A stretch of 37,640 nt of DNA, from positions 1 through 37,640 of the forward strand of contig CALDHY010000034.1 in NCBI GenBank assembly GCA_937901445.1, in the 5' to 3' direction. The notes below the pieces were generated by a model. It was not told the DNA's origin, made no database searches, and worked only from the letters and a program-made list of their open reading frames with translations. Numbering within the stretch: the stretch's first letter is position 1; each line of letters opens with the position of its first letter. Shown here piece after piece: positions 29,396-37,640 of the stretch. The DNA comes from an uncultured Selenomonadales bacterium. GTDB lineage: Bacteria; Bacillota; Negativicutes; Selenomonadales; Selenomonadaceae. Both the position numbers and the translations under genes were made by a program.

Positions 29396-32000
29396 TTGAA
29401 ATTAAAATACAAGAAACTTTTACTTGCAAGTGTCGCAGTTGGCGTAATTGCGCCATTTCTTACGGGGGGGGGTAGGAATTGTCCGGGCCGAAAGTGTAAC
29501 TGTTCAACCTACAGAGCCTTCAGACAATGAAGTTGAAGTTAATGGAGATAATTATTCAATAAACCGCGAAACAACAGAAGTTAGCGAAAACGATGAATAC
29601 AATAGCATTATAGGGGGATTAGGTCATGAGACTTCACCACCTCAAAATAATTTTATAAATATAAATAATGGGAGCGTTCGATATGTTTATGGTGGTATTG
29701 CAAACGGTCTTGGAGGAACCTTCAATAATACCGTAAACATAAAAGGCGGCAGTATAGGCGATGTTTATGGCGGTTATACGATTTTTGGGGGAGTCTACAA
29801 TAATACAGTAAACATAAATGGTGGGAGCGTTGTAGATGTTTATGGTGGTTATGGTTCTCAAATTTGGTATTATGATAGAATCACCGGAAGTGTTAAAAGT
29901 AATGTAGTAAATATAAATGGCGGAAGAATTTATAATAAAATTTATGGTGGATATTCTAGTAGTGACGATTTGGGGCAAGAAGTTAAAGATAACGCAGTAA
30001 ATATTTATAATAATCCCGATTTAAGTAGTGCAACTCTTTTTGGATATTCTAACGTAGAAAAACATTCCGGTAACACGCTTAATATTTATACAAAAAATCT
30101 TACTGCCCGAAATGTGGCAAATTTCGATACTATGAATTTTTATCTTGACAGCAACATTAATAGCGGCGATGCAATGTTGACTTTGACGGGCGGCAGTCAA
30201 ACAGACATTTCAAGTACAGATATTCAAGCGGTAATACAGGGCGGCTCCCCTCTTTCAAGCGGCGATACTGTAACTTTAATGAAAAATGACGCAGGAATTA
30301 CGGCGGCAAAATCTTATACAGGAACTTTAGCTGAAGGCGTTTCTCTTACGTATCCTTTGAATGTTTATCGCAATGATGACGGTACAGCTATTCTCGCGCA
30401 GATTGGCAGTAGCAGCGACGATAACCCAACTGATGATAATCCAAGTGATGATAACCCTACTGACAATAAAACTACTGACAATACGCCAAAGATTACTAAT
30501 GATTCAAACAACGTAAAAAATATTTACGATACGGACAGTGGCACTATTTACGGCGGCTACACTACAACCGGCAACGCCTCAAGTAACACGGTTAATCTTT
30601 ACGGCGGTACAAATTTAGAAAATCTTTACGGCGGCTACGCGCCGAGCGGCGAAACTTCAGGCAATGTTTTGAACGTCTACAATAAAAATATTTCCGCGCA
30701 AAATATTTACAACTTCGACAATTTGAATTTTTATATACCGAATGACGCGGCAAGCGGCGATGCAATGTTGACGTTTACAGGTTCGGCGGCTACAGATTTA
30801 AGCGGCGTTTCAATTCGTGCGGGTGTCCTTGCCGGTGATTCAAATACTTTAACTGTTGGCGATACGATTAATTTAATGACAAATTCCAACGGTTTTATCA
30901 CTGATTCTGCTACAAATTTTGGAACTTTAACAGAGGGCGTTTCGTTAGACTACGACTTAATGCTGTCAAATTCCGGTAATTCCATTGTTGCAAATGTAAC
31001 CGATGCGCCCGCTGCTTTAAATCCACAAACTGAATCATTGCCACTTTCCGGCGGCACAGGTATTGAAATTGCTGAAAATGTGCTTGACACTCCAACTTTG
31101 CCGGAAAATTCCACCATTGATTTTGAAAATGACGAAGGCGCAGATTCGCCACAAGAAAGTTCTAATATTGTAATTGTTGAGCCTAAAGGCTGGGAAATTT
31201 TTGCAAACGCGGGTGGCGGCTCGTTACGCACAAAGGCGGGCAACGGTTCTTATGTCGATATGACTTCAAAAAGTATCAATTTGGGATTTGCAAGAAGTTT
31301 GGAAAGTAGCTCCGGGCGTTTTACAATCGCGCCAATAGTTGACTACGCGCACGGCAATTACGATTCTTACCTTGCAGACGGCACGCACGGCACAGGTTCC
31401 ACAAGATATATTGCGGGCGGTTTAATTGCGCGCCGAATGTTACAAAAAGGCTTTTACTATGAAACAAGCATTCGCGCAGGTAAAGTTAAAACTGATTTTG
31501 CATCCGACAATTTAGATAAAACCGGCGTATTCGGAAGGGTTACCTATGACACTTTAGCTACAACTGTTTCAGGGCATTTGAAATTGGGCAAGGTTTTTCG
31601 ACTGAACAAAAATAATCTTTTGGACGTTTACAGCGTTTACTACCACGCGCACCAAAATGGTATGAATACAGATTTATCAAGCGGCGAGCATTATAATTTT
31701 TCTTCAGCTGACAGCGGCAGATTCAGAATCGGTTACAGATTAACAACCCGCACAAGCAAGATTAGCAAAATTTATACCGGCTTAGCTTACCAATACGAAA
31801 ATGCAAGCGGCATTACCGCAACTTATAAAAATTATGAAACACCGAGTGCGGGTGACGGCGGCTCAAGCGGTATGTTGGAAATTGGCTGGGTTATTAAACC
31901 TTTGAAAGTTAGTCCGTGGGCAGTTGACATAAATGCAACCGGCTGGGTCGGTCATCAACGCGGCATTACTGCTATGGCTAAACTCCAAAAAGCTTTTTAA
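29396..32000 (+). CDS. Autotransporter with beta-barrel domain; frame broken at a G9 tract in the signal peptide
   Basis: The start is TTG 29396 (SD AAAGGAG), giving a signal peptide MKLKYKKLLLASVAVGVIAP-FLT. The frame then enters a run of nine G (29464-29472) and stops about 20 codons later. The main frame, open from before 29448, begins GIVRAESVTVQ, so loss of one G (G8) would restore MKLKYKK...FLTGGVGIVRAES and one 868-residue protein. The passenger has repeated VNINGGSV-x-DVYGGY units (about residues 60-230 of the restored protein) forming a beta-helix, an Asp/Pro/Thr linker (30415-30490), a second copy of a 110-residue module, and a C-terminal 12-strand-type barrel ending in Phe. Barrel start is near GWEIFANAGGG. 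Divergent from the Hsp70-like operon. As given, it is switched OFF. Confidence 0.85.
29464..29472. repeat. G9 homopolymer in the autotransporter signal peptide
   Basis: Nine G. With nine, signal peptide and passenger are in different frames; with eight (or eleven) they fuse. It sits 68 bases after the start codon, the usual place of a translational switch in contingency genes. Confidence 0.85.
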
Positions 32001-32129
32001 AAACCTGCGCGACGATTTTTTTAGCAGTTATTTCAAAAAGTGCTTGTGTAAACTTAAAACTGTTACAGGATTTTTTTCAACAATCACGAAATAACAACCG
32101 TAAAAAATTTCAGATTGGAGGAATTTAAA

Positions 32130-32306
32130 ATGGCAGATTCTAAAAAAAGCTCGTTGCTTCAAGCGGTCGGCAAACTCAAAAACGCAAAAAAAAGCAGCCC
32201 CGTAAATAAAGACGACGGCTCAAAAGGCGTAAAGCCCAGAAACGATAAAGGCGATTCATTGAAAGGCAAAATAAGAGACGCCGTTTCAAAGTTTGAAGGC
32301 GAATAA
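32130..32306 (+). CDS. Small Lys-rich hydrophilic protein (58 residues)
   Basis: ATG at 32130 with GGAGG nine bases upstream. The product is very hydrophilic, rich in Lys, Ser, Asp and Gly, with no Cys and no membrane segment: two short helices (SSLLQAVGKLKNAKK and LKGKIRDAVSKFEGE) separated by a charged disordered middle. Helix 1 and helix 2 each have a hydrophobic face. No family recognised. It is followed by a hairpin terminator and stands between the autotransporter and the C11 protease gene, apparently as its own transcript. It could be a nucleic-acid-binding or regulatory peptide; this is only a guess from charge. Confidence 0.65.
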   Translation: MADSKKSSLLQAVGKLKNAKKSSPVNKDDGSKGVKPRNDKGDSLKGKIRDAVSKFEGE

Positions 32307-32325
32307 CTAAAAAATTTTTTTCAAG

Positions 32326-32353
32326 CCGGATAAAATTTCCGGTTAATTTTTTT
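32326..32353 (+). terminator. Terminator after the 58-residue protein gene
   Basis: CCGGA/TCCGG stem (32326-32330 with 32338-32342), a seven-base loop, then TTAA and seven T. It ends at the SD of the next gene. Confidence 0.65.
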
Positions 32354-32366
32354 GGGAAGTGATGAA

Positions 32367-34376
32367 ATGATTTTTCGACGCTATATGAAAATTTTTTTCT
32401 TGTCGGCGATTTTTACAATGGCGTTTCTGGTTTCCGGCTGTCTTGATGATATTGACGTTGAGGAGCCGAATCAAACGCACGCTCAACATTTCGCCGATAC
32501 TTTCAGCCCCGACGATACGTGGCTTGTTTACTGGTACATTTGCGGAAGTAACCTTGAAACTGACGGCGGCGCGGCTACAAAAGATATTGAAGAAATGCTT
32601 GAGGCGAAACTGCCCGCCAATGTAAAAGTTTTAATTCAAGCGGGCGGCTCCAAAGAATGGCGAAACGCCGTTATAAAATCCGGCGCAACCAATTTACTTT
32701 TGTACAGCGCGGACGGCTTGCAGGAACTTGTAACGGCGGCAGACAGTGATATGGGCGACGCCGAAACGGTAGCAAGCTTTTTACAATTCGGCAAAGATAA
32801 TTTTGAAGCAGATCACCGCGTTTTTGTATTTTGGGATCATGGCGGCGGCAGCGTTTTTGGCTTGTGTCAAGATGAACGCACGGGAAATATTTTAACGTTA
32901 AATGAAGTCCGCGACGCCTTTGCGGCAGTCTTTGACGCCAATACAGAAAATCCGCCTTTTGAAGTTATCGGCTTTGATACTTGCTTAATGGCAACTTACG
33001 AAATGGCTAATAATCTTTACGGCTTTGCACATTATATGGTTGCCTCTGAAGAAGTTGAACCCGGCAACGGCTGGCAATATACAAGTTGGTTAAAAAGTTT
33101 AGGCGAAAATCCCGCAATGAGCGGCGCGCGTTTAGGGCAAGTTATTTGTGACGGCTATTACGCGGGATGTGAAGATGCGTGGACTGAAGATACTGCAACT
33201 TTATCAGTTGTCGATTTAACCAAAATTCCTAACCTTCGCACGGCTTATGAAAATTTTGGAATTGAGGCTTTAAGACTTTCGGCGCAAAGTCCCAGAAAAT
33301 TTTTCTCACAACTTGGACGCAGTGCCAAAAACTCTGAAAATTACGGCGGCAATACTCGTGAGAGCGGCTATTATGATATGGTTGATATTGGCGACCTTGC
33401 CAACAATGCAAGAGATTTAATGCCGCAAACTTCAGCTACTTTAATTCGTGCGATTGATGACGCGGTTATTCACAAAGTACAAGGACCGTACAGGAAGAAA
33501 GGCAGCGGGCTTTCCGGCTTTTATCCTTATTCCGGCAACGATCAAATGTACGCAATGTACACGCGCGTAAACGCCGCGCCTGATTCTCAAAAATATTTGT
33601 ATCATCACTTACTGCGCGGCTCCATTCCGGACGAAGCGCAGGGAATTTTGGCAAGTACCGGCTTACAGGAATTGCCTGAACCTTTGGGCGAAAATCTTTT
33701 CTCAAGTTCAGATTTGGAAGATTTAAAAATTCAAATCGACAAGAAAAACAACGCCTTTGTACAGTTGACGCCCGAACAACTTGAAAATATTGCTTACATT
33801 AACTGCAATTTGGCTTACGTTGACGCCGAAAACGATATAATTTTATATTTGGGCAGTGATTCAAATGTTAAAATTGACTGGAAAAAAGGAACTGTCACAG
33901 ATAACTTTGACGCTACGTGGCCAATGTTGGACGGACACCCCGTTTATATCGAAGTCAAGGCAGTTGAAGACGATTATAATTTGTATTCAATTCCAATTAA
34001 ATTAAACGGCGTGCGCGTCAATTTGGAAGCGGCTTACCAATACAGCACCAACAGTTATAAAATTCTTGGCGCGCGCGGCTTAAGTTCAAATGGTATGGCT
34101 GACAGAAATTTAATCAAGTTGAAAGACGGCGACGAAATTACAACTTTGCACTACGGAATTACAATTACCGGCGAAGATTCAGATTTTACAGAGGCTGAAG
34201 TTGTTACTTTCACTGTTTCAAAAAATACAACACTTGCCGATGAACATATTGGCGCGGGCGAATACCTGTATTGCTTTGAATTTGTAATGCCTAATAATGA
34301 AAGTGCAACTTCTCAATTCATAAACTTCACTGTTGACGACGACGGCTCCATTACCACAAACGAACTCGAAGAATAA
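32367..34376 (+). CDS. Clostripain-family (C11) cysteine peptidase, lipoprotein
   Basis: A 669-residue exported protein. The start chosen is ATG 32367 (SD GGGAAGTG); MKIFF six codons later is an alternative. The signal peptide ends in the lipobox L-V-S-G-C, so the mature protein is lipid-anchored, with the acidic spacer LDDIDVEEP. The peptidase domain shows the C11 catalytic pair: His in VFWDHGGGS (H158) and Cys in GFDTCLMATYEM (C206), with VASEEVEPGNGW next to it. Clostripain-like enzymes cut after Arg or Lys. The C-terminal 230 residues are beta-rich and may bind substrate or wall. The strong terminator 34398-34429 ends the gene. Likely an envelope protease acting on peptides or other surface proteins. 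Confidence 0.9.
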   Translation: MIFRRYMKIFFLSAIFTMAFLVSGCLDDIDVEEPNQTHAQHFADTFSPDDTWLVYWYICGSNLETDGGAATKDIEEMLEAKLPANVKVLIQAGGSKEWRNAVIKSGATNLLLYSADGLQELVTAADSDMGDAETVASFLQFGKDNFEADHRVFVFWDHGGGSVFGLCQDERTGNILTLNEVRDAFAAVFDANTENPPFEVIGFDTCLMATYEMANNLYGFAHYMVASEEVEPGNGWQYTSWLKSLGENPAMSGARLGQVICDGYYAGCEDAWTEDTATLSVVDLTKIPNLRTAYENFGIEALRLSAQSPRKFFSQLGRSAKNSENYGGNTRESGYYDMVDIGDLANNARDLMPQTSATLIRAIDDAVIHKVQGPYRKKGSGLSGFYPYSGNDQMYAMYTRVNAAPDSQKYLYHHLLRGSIPDEAQGILASTGLQELPEPLGENLFSSSDLEDLKIQIDKKNNAFVQLTPEQLENIAYINCNLAYVDAENDIILYLGSDSNVKIDWKKGTVTDNFDATWPMLDGHPVYIEVKAVEDDYNLYSIPIKLNGVRVNLEAAYQYSTNSYKILGARGLSSNGMADRNLIKLKDGDEITTLHYGITITGEDSDFTEAEVVTFTVSKNTTLADEHIGAGEYLYCFEFVMPNNESATSQFINFTVDDDGSITTNELEE

Positions 34377-34397
34377 AAATTAATTCAAAAAAAAATC

Positions 34398-34429
34398 AGC
34401 GACGTGCAAAACTGCGCGCCGCTTTTTTT
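34398..34429. terminator. Bidirectional terminator between convergent genes
   Basis: A ten-base stem with one mismatch: AGCGACGTGC (34398-34407) with GCGCGCCGCT (34414-34423), loop AAAACT, T7 on the plus strand and an A run (T run on the minus strand) on the other side. Confidence 0.85.
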
Positions 34430-34443
34430 AATTTGTAGAAAAT

Positions 34444-35070
34444 TTATTTTTTCTTTTTAGTTTTTTCAGTGCCGAATAATCTTTCATTCAAAATATCTAC
34501 AGCTTGAAACGCCGCCTTTTGCAAGGCGTTATGAACAGCCGTTTGACTAACCTTTGTCGTACCGATAACAATAAAATTTTGCTCACTGTCGCCAACAAAT
34601 GCGCTTGCTGATTTACCTTCGCCCTTAGCCGCCATTAAAATATTTCCGGTTTCAACTTCCATAATTCTAATAACGAGATGCGCTTTTACGGTGTTGACTG
34701 TTACCAAAGATTTATCAACATCGACGATAACATCAACGACATTTCCATAGATAATATATTTGACGCCGAGAATTTCGCCAATTTTTTTTGCGGTTTCAGG
34801 GTCGATTAAACCGGTCATTTTCAATTCGGCTAGTGTGTCAAGAACTAATGTTCTATCTTTTACTTCAAAATTTTTTGTTTCAACCAATCTTTGTATCACG
34901 TATTCACCGGAAGCACCTTCGGCGCGGAGTAAATTAACATCCGGATCGCTTGTTCCTTTGTGAACGCCTAAATCCATAACCGCTACCGTTGAACCCTTTT
35001 CAATTAATGAGGCTTCAGCTATAGTAAATGTCATTAGGCTTACAATAATTATCGTTAATAATTTTTTCAT
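34444..35070 (-). CDS. CsgG-like exported protein 1
   Basis: A 208-residue protein with a signal peptide (LLTIIIVSLMTFTIAEA) and a domain typical of the CsgG/curli-assembly-type family: TVAVMDLGVHKG, EYVIQRLVETKNFEVKDRT, then KIGEILGVKYIIYGNVVDV and an amphipathic beta-hairpin region VRIMEVETGNILMAAKGEG. CsgG itself is an outer-membrane lipoprotein pore; this protein lacks a lipobox and is shorter, so it is more likely a periplasmic or peripheral relative. Ends in a Lys-rich TEKTKKKK tail. The ATG overlaps the stop of the next gene (ATGA). With three co-transcribed exported proteins it forms an envelope unit. Pore function is not shown. Confidence 0.75.
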   Translation of the reverse strand: MKKLLTIIIVSLMTFTIAEASLIEKGSTVAVMDLGVHKGTSDPDVNLLRAEGASGEYVIQRLVETKNFEVKDRTLVLDTLAELKMTGLIDPETAKKIGEILGVKYIIYGNVVDVIVDVDKSLVTVNTVKAHLVIRIMEVETGNILMAAKGEGKSASAFVGDSEQNFIVIGTTKVSQTAVHNALQKAAFQAVDILNERLFGTEKTKKKK

Positions 35071-35852
35071 TGTTCTTTAGCAATCCACATGCGGGCGTGC
35101 ACATCGCCTATTATTGCATCGGCAATTTTTTGGGCGGCTTCTTCCATTGCTTCAGAATAAAGTTCAGAAGTAAGTTTAGTTGAGCCGGCTTTAAACATTC
35201 CTACCTTCATTAGTGTTGTTATCTTTTTGCCTAAAACGTTTTTATACCAAACAACCTTGCCTGTACGTGCTTCTATAATTCGTAAATCGACTTCCACGCC
35301 AATACCTGCCTCTTCTTGGCTCATAGAAAAACCGCCCATTCCGCCAAGTCGGCTTGCCGCATCCAACACTTTGGCAACATGTTCAATATCTTTATTGAGA
35401 AAGTCGCCATTGCCCAAATTGATTATATTGCCTTGAATAATATATTCCGCGCCGTGTTCATTTCCAATTTTTGAAGTTATTTTCGGGTCTATAATGTCTC
35501 CAAGTTTTGTTGAGCCGATTGTATCACGCGTTTCACCGTTGAAGTCTGCGCCCTCAAATAATTCGTTTAAATTACCTTTGCTCATACTGCCTGTTATAGT
35601 CAGGAGTTCTTGAGCTTTAACGTCATAAAGAATTGCTTCAATATCCTCGTCTATAGGTTTGGTTTCGCGGAAATTAAATTTGCCGCTTGCCAAAAGTTTT
35701 TCCATAACCAAATCAGATAATACTGAAGCTGAATCAACGTTTTTATAGCGTGTATCGTTAGAAAATCTTAACATTATGCTCGTTGGATCTTGAGCAAATG
35801 CAGTTGACGATAAAATAAACAGCGCAGTTAAAATCAAAAAAAACTTTTTCAT
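35067..35852 (-). CDS. CsgG-like exported protein 2
   Basis: A 261-residue protein with a signal peptide (FFLILTALFILSSTAFA). The mature part shows the same layout as the previous gene: IMLRFSNDTRYKN, SDLVMEKLLASGKFNFRET, then KITSKIGNEHGAEYIIQGNII and VDLRIIEARTGKVVWYKNV, matching the CsgG-type alpha/beta domain. A Gly/Met-rich insertion (LGGMGGFSMSQEE) sits where CsgG has its membrane hairpin, so a pore-like role is conceivable. No lipobox Cys. Stop and start overlap with both neighbours by four bases (ATGA), so the three proteins are probably made in fixed ratio and may act together. Confidence 0.75.
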   Translation of the reverse strand: MKKFFLILTALFILSSTAFAQDPTSIMLRFSNDTRYKNVDSASVLSDLVMEKLLASGKFNFRETKPIDEDIEAILYDVKAQELLTITGSMSKGNLNELFEGADFNGETRDTIGSTKLGDIIDPKITSKIGNEHGAEYIIQGNIINLGNGDFLNKDIEHVAKVLDAASRLGGMGGFSMSQEEAGIGVEVDLRIIEARTGKVVWYKNVLGKKITTLMKVGMFKAGSTKLTSELYSEAMEEAAQKIADAIIGDVHARMWIAKEQ

Positions 35853-36763
35853 TTGGAAGCCTCCTTATCACGTTTAGTAGTGTCCTTGAGGCTTTCCGGC
35901 AATTTTAAATAATTTTGGTCGGCACTTGGGACAAATTCGACAATGTCAATAATTTTTTTCTCATAACTTGAAATTTTGTTTCCGTTTTTTACATAGGAGG
36001 CGATAGCAACTTTCACCATATTATCACCGTTGAAATAGTAACGAATCGCGCTGTAAAAATTATCTTTGTCCGAAACAAAATCTTCGTAGGTTAAACCGTT
36101 AGATAAAGTACCGGAATCAAAAAATTTATAATCAGGCGTCCACGCGGTGGCAATAATTTTTTCACGTGGCAACAGCGGCATCAATAGCAGTGTCATTTCA
36201 GGGACGCCATAATTAAATTCTTCGAGTAAATCTTGATAAGGCGTTCTGTAAATATCTACATTGGCTTGAATTTCGCCACTCTTAAAACCTGAATTTTTCC
36301 TTCCCTTGTATTTGCGTTTATCACCGTCTTTAGACCAAATAAATTGAAAAATCTCTCCGTCTTTGAGTAAAGTACAATCGCCGCTTTCCGGAACTTTTAT
36401 TTTTTTATTTTGAGGATTAACTCTAACATTATGCATTGCGGCAACACTTAATTTTGAAAAATTGACTAATTCTGTCTCGTAAGCGGCGTGATGAGTTTCA
36501 GTGTATCTGTTATCCCCGTTGACTACTATAATACCGCCATGCAGAACGTCGCTAATGTTTTGAGTGTTACGATTTTGCAGTGTACCTTCAAATGTCAAAT
36601 TGCCGGAGCGCATTGACGAATGTACGGGAACTTTTGAAATTTCATATTTAAGCGTGAAATTTTTATTAATCAAGGCGTCACGATACATATCAATTTTTGC
36701 CGCTTCCGATGAGGAGGTTAAAATCAATATCGTTGCCAGCATAACGAAAAATATTTTGCGCAT
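35849..36763 (-). CDS. Exported hypothetical protein (paralogue of the next gene)
   Basis: A 304-residue protein with a signal peptide (KIFFVMLATILILTSSSEA), then MYRDALINKNFTLKYEI. The mature part looks like alternating beta strands, with repeated short motifs LLKDGEIFQF, ASYVKNGNK and IIDIVEFV. The residue pattern Y-R-x-x-(3)-NF-x-x-x-Y near the start and the ending N-G-x-x-Y-E-D are shared with the protein encoded just upstream, so the two are distant paralogues. Composition suggests a periplasmic or outer-membrane-associated binding protein. No known family recognised. Co-transcribed with the CsgG-like genes through four-base overlaps. Confidence 0.65.
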   Translation of the reverse strand: MRKIFFVMLATILILTSSSEAAKIDMYRDALINKNFTLKYEISKVPVHSSMRSGNLTFEGTLQNRNTQNISDVLHGGIIVVNGDNRYTETHHAAYETELVNFSKLSVAAMHNVRVNPQNKKIKVPESGDCTLLKDGEIFQFIWSKDGDKRKYKGRKNSGFKSGEIQANVDIYRTPYQDLLEEFNYGVPEMTLLLMPLLPREKIIATAWTPDYKFFDSGTLSNGLTYEDFVSDKDNFYSAIRYYFNGDNMVKVAIASYVKNGNKISSYEKKIIDIVEFVPSADQNYLKLPESLKDTTKRDKEASK

Positions 36764-36764
36764 T

Positions 36765-37640
36765 TCATTTACCTCCTAAAGTTTCAACGACTACTTCCTT
36801 TTCGAGTAAGTCCGCCATATCGCCGTTTAGTGCAGCGTAGATTTTAACTTTCTTTTTACCGCTGAAAGCTTCTGCAGGAGCTGTATCACTTATGTTTATT
36901 ATAATGTTGTCATAAAGATGAAATTCTTTGCCGTCGCGCAAAAAATATTTTTGAATACATATAAGTTTGCCGTTATCATAAAGCGCATTATATTCTTCCT
37001 GTGCAATAATCGTACCGGCTAAACTTTTTATATCGTTAATGTATTGGTCGCAGTCGTATTCCTCACCATTGAATGAACGTTTAGAGCTTCCATTATAGCG
37101 AAGAGTTGGATTAGTTTGAAAACCTTTTCGCATGGGATCATCAGCGAAGAAAGCGCAAAATTCATCAGGCAACGTCAAATCTTCGCGCACAAATTCCCAA
37201 TCTTGTTCTGCGTTAAGTGCAGGTGAGTCAAGTTCACTTTCAGACAAGACATAAGCTTTTATAGATTTTTTCAAACCTAAAGACATTACAGATGTGCTGG
37301 CTTTCAATGAAGAAATGAATCTGTAGTATTTGCCGTCTTTGTACAAAACATCAGGCCAATCTTTGCTTGCTGTAGAGTAAGTCTGTACATTTCTTGCTGC
37401 TGAATCAATTCCTAAGTAGAGTTTTGACAAATCCAGATCGCTAAAAGCCCAATTAGTTTTGGGATTTTTGGTATTTACTGATTTGAAACTTCTGATACCA
37501 TCTTTGCCGGCGTAGATCAGCTTTGCCGACGTTGCTTTTTTGGGTCTGCCAAATCCCCATTTAATTTCCTCATCGCCAATCATTTGGCATTCTACATAGA
37601 AATTGCCGGAGCGAAACATTTGCCGGTACTGTTCAGCGGC
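36765..37640 (-). CDS. Exported hypothetical protein, start cut off by window edge
   Basis: At least 291 residues; the frame is open through the last base, so signal peptide and start lie outside the window (residues AAEQYRQMFRSGNFYVECQM can be read at the edge). It shares with the downstream gene a Y-R-x-M-x-x-x-NF-Y-V opening, a VLYKDGKYYRF segment and a tail of the pattern YNALYDNGKLICIQKYFL then DGKEFHLYD, IIINISD. The protein is rich in Tyr, Lys and Asp and appears beta-structured. It is first among the visible genes of the CsgG-like operon and ends one base before the next start. No family assigned. Confidence 0.65.
   Translation of the reverse strand, partial: AAEQYRQMFRSGNFYVECQMIGDEEIKWGFGRPKKATSAKLIYAGKDGIRSFKSVNTKNPKTNWAFSDLDLSKLYLGIDSAARNVQTYSTASKDWPDVLYKDGKYYRFISSLKASTSVMSLGLKKSIKAYVLSESELDSPALNAEQDWEFVREDLTLPDEFCAFFADDPMRKGFQTNPTLRYNGSSKRSFNGEEYDCDQYINDIKSLAGTIIAQEEYNALYDNGKLICIQKYFLRDGKEFHLYDNIIINISDTAPAEAFSGKKKVKIYAALNGDMADLLEKEVVVETLGGK

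Noticed and set aside
32001..32129. Terminator after the autotransporter
   Set aside because: No stable hairpin followed by T; only a CCTGCGCGACG motif and a T run are present.
1..37640. tRNA or rRNA genes
   Set aside because: No cloverleaf or rRNA sequence recognised on either strand.

Overview
The window joins two unrelated DNA segments. Bases 1 to about 3,580 look like Fibrobacter or a close relative: the thioredoxin end of a DsbD-type protein, a DUF4874/DUF4832 secreted protein, an orphan lipoprotein, and the last ~40 codons of a GH9 endoglucanase on the minus strand. The GH9 gene breaks off head-on against an RTX-like gene that has lost its own 5' end, and base and codon use change at the same point. 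I read this as an assembly chimera from a rumen-type metagenome, not as a natural locus.

From about 3,590 to the end the DNA fits a diderm Firmicute (Negativicutes, Selenomonas-like). Supporting signs are type I secreted RTX-like protein architecture, an autotransporter with an outer-membrane barrel, CsgG-like proteins, MeaB, HypF and a clostripain-family lipoprotein. Layout: RTX-like giant protein (3.6-9.4 kb); AEC transporter (minus); small-toxin locus 1; DNA-3-methyladenine glycosylase and Fe-alcohol dehydrogenase (minus, coupled); small-toxin locus 2; MmeI-like restriction-modification enzyme with a duplicated 3' end; a probable regulatory RNA; meaB; a C39-like protease; a methyltransferase/MptE-like fusion; an MsrA-like protein lacking the catalytic Cys. 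A long minus-strand operon follows (Hsp70-like, trmD, DUF2939-like, membrane protein, two GT2 glycosyltransferases, hypF; 29.25 down to 21.0 kb). Then come a divergent autotransporter, a 58-residue protein, a C11 protease lipoprotein, and a minus-strand operon of two CsgG-like proteins and two mutually related secreted proteins running off the end.

Two things stand out. (1) Two unannotated type I toxin-antitoxin-like loci, at 10.75-11.09 kb and 12.98-13.34 kb. Each has a tiny hydrophobic peptide (36 and 25 residues) ending in a K-W-x-D motif, a near-consensus promoter, a 5' mRNA end complementary to the 3' end of the ORF, a masked ribosome-binding site, and a separately promoted minus-strand RNA complementary to the toxin start codon. 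(2) Three G/C homopolymers of 8-9 bases, each inside a surface or defence gene: the RM enzyme (C8, whose slippage would join it to the duplicated C-terminus), the methyltransferase/MptE gene (G8, in frame) and the autotransporter signal peptide (G9, out of frame as given). This is the pattern of contingency (phase-variable) genes. All calls come from reading the sequence; no database search was run.
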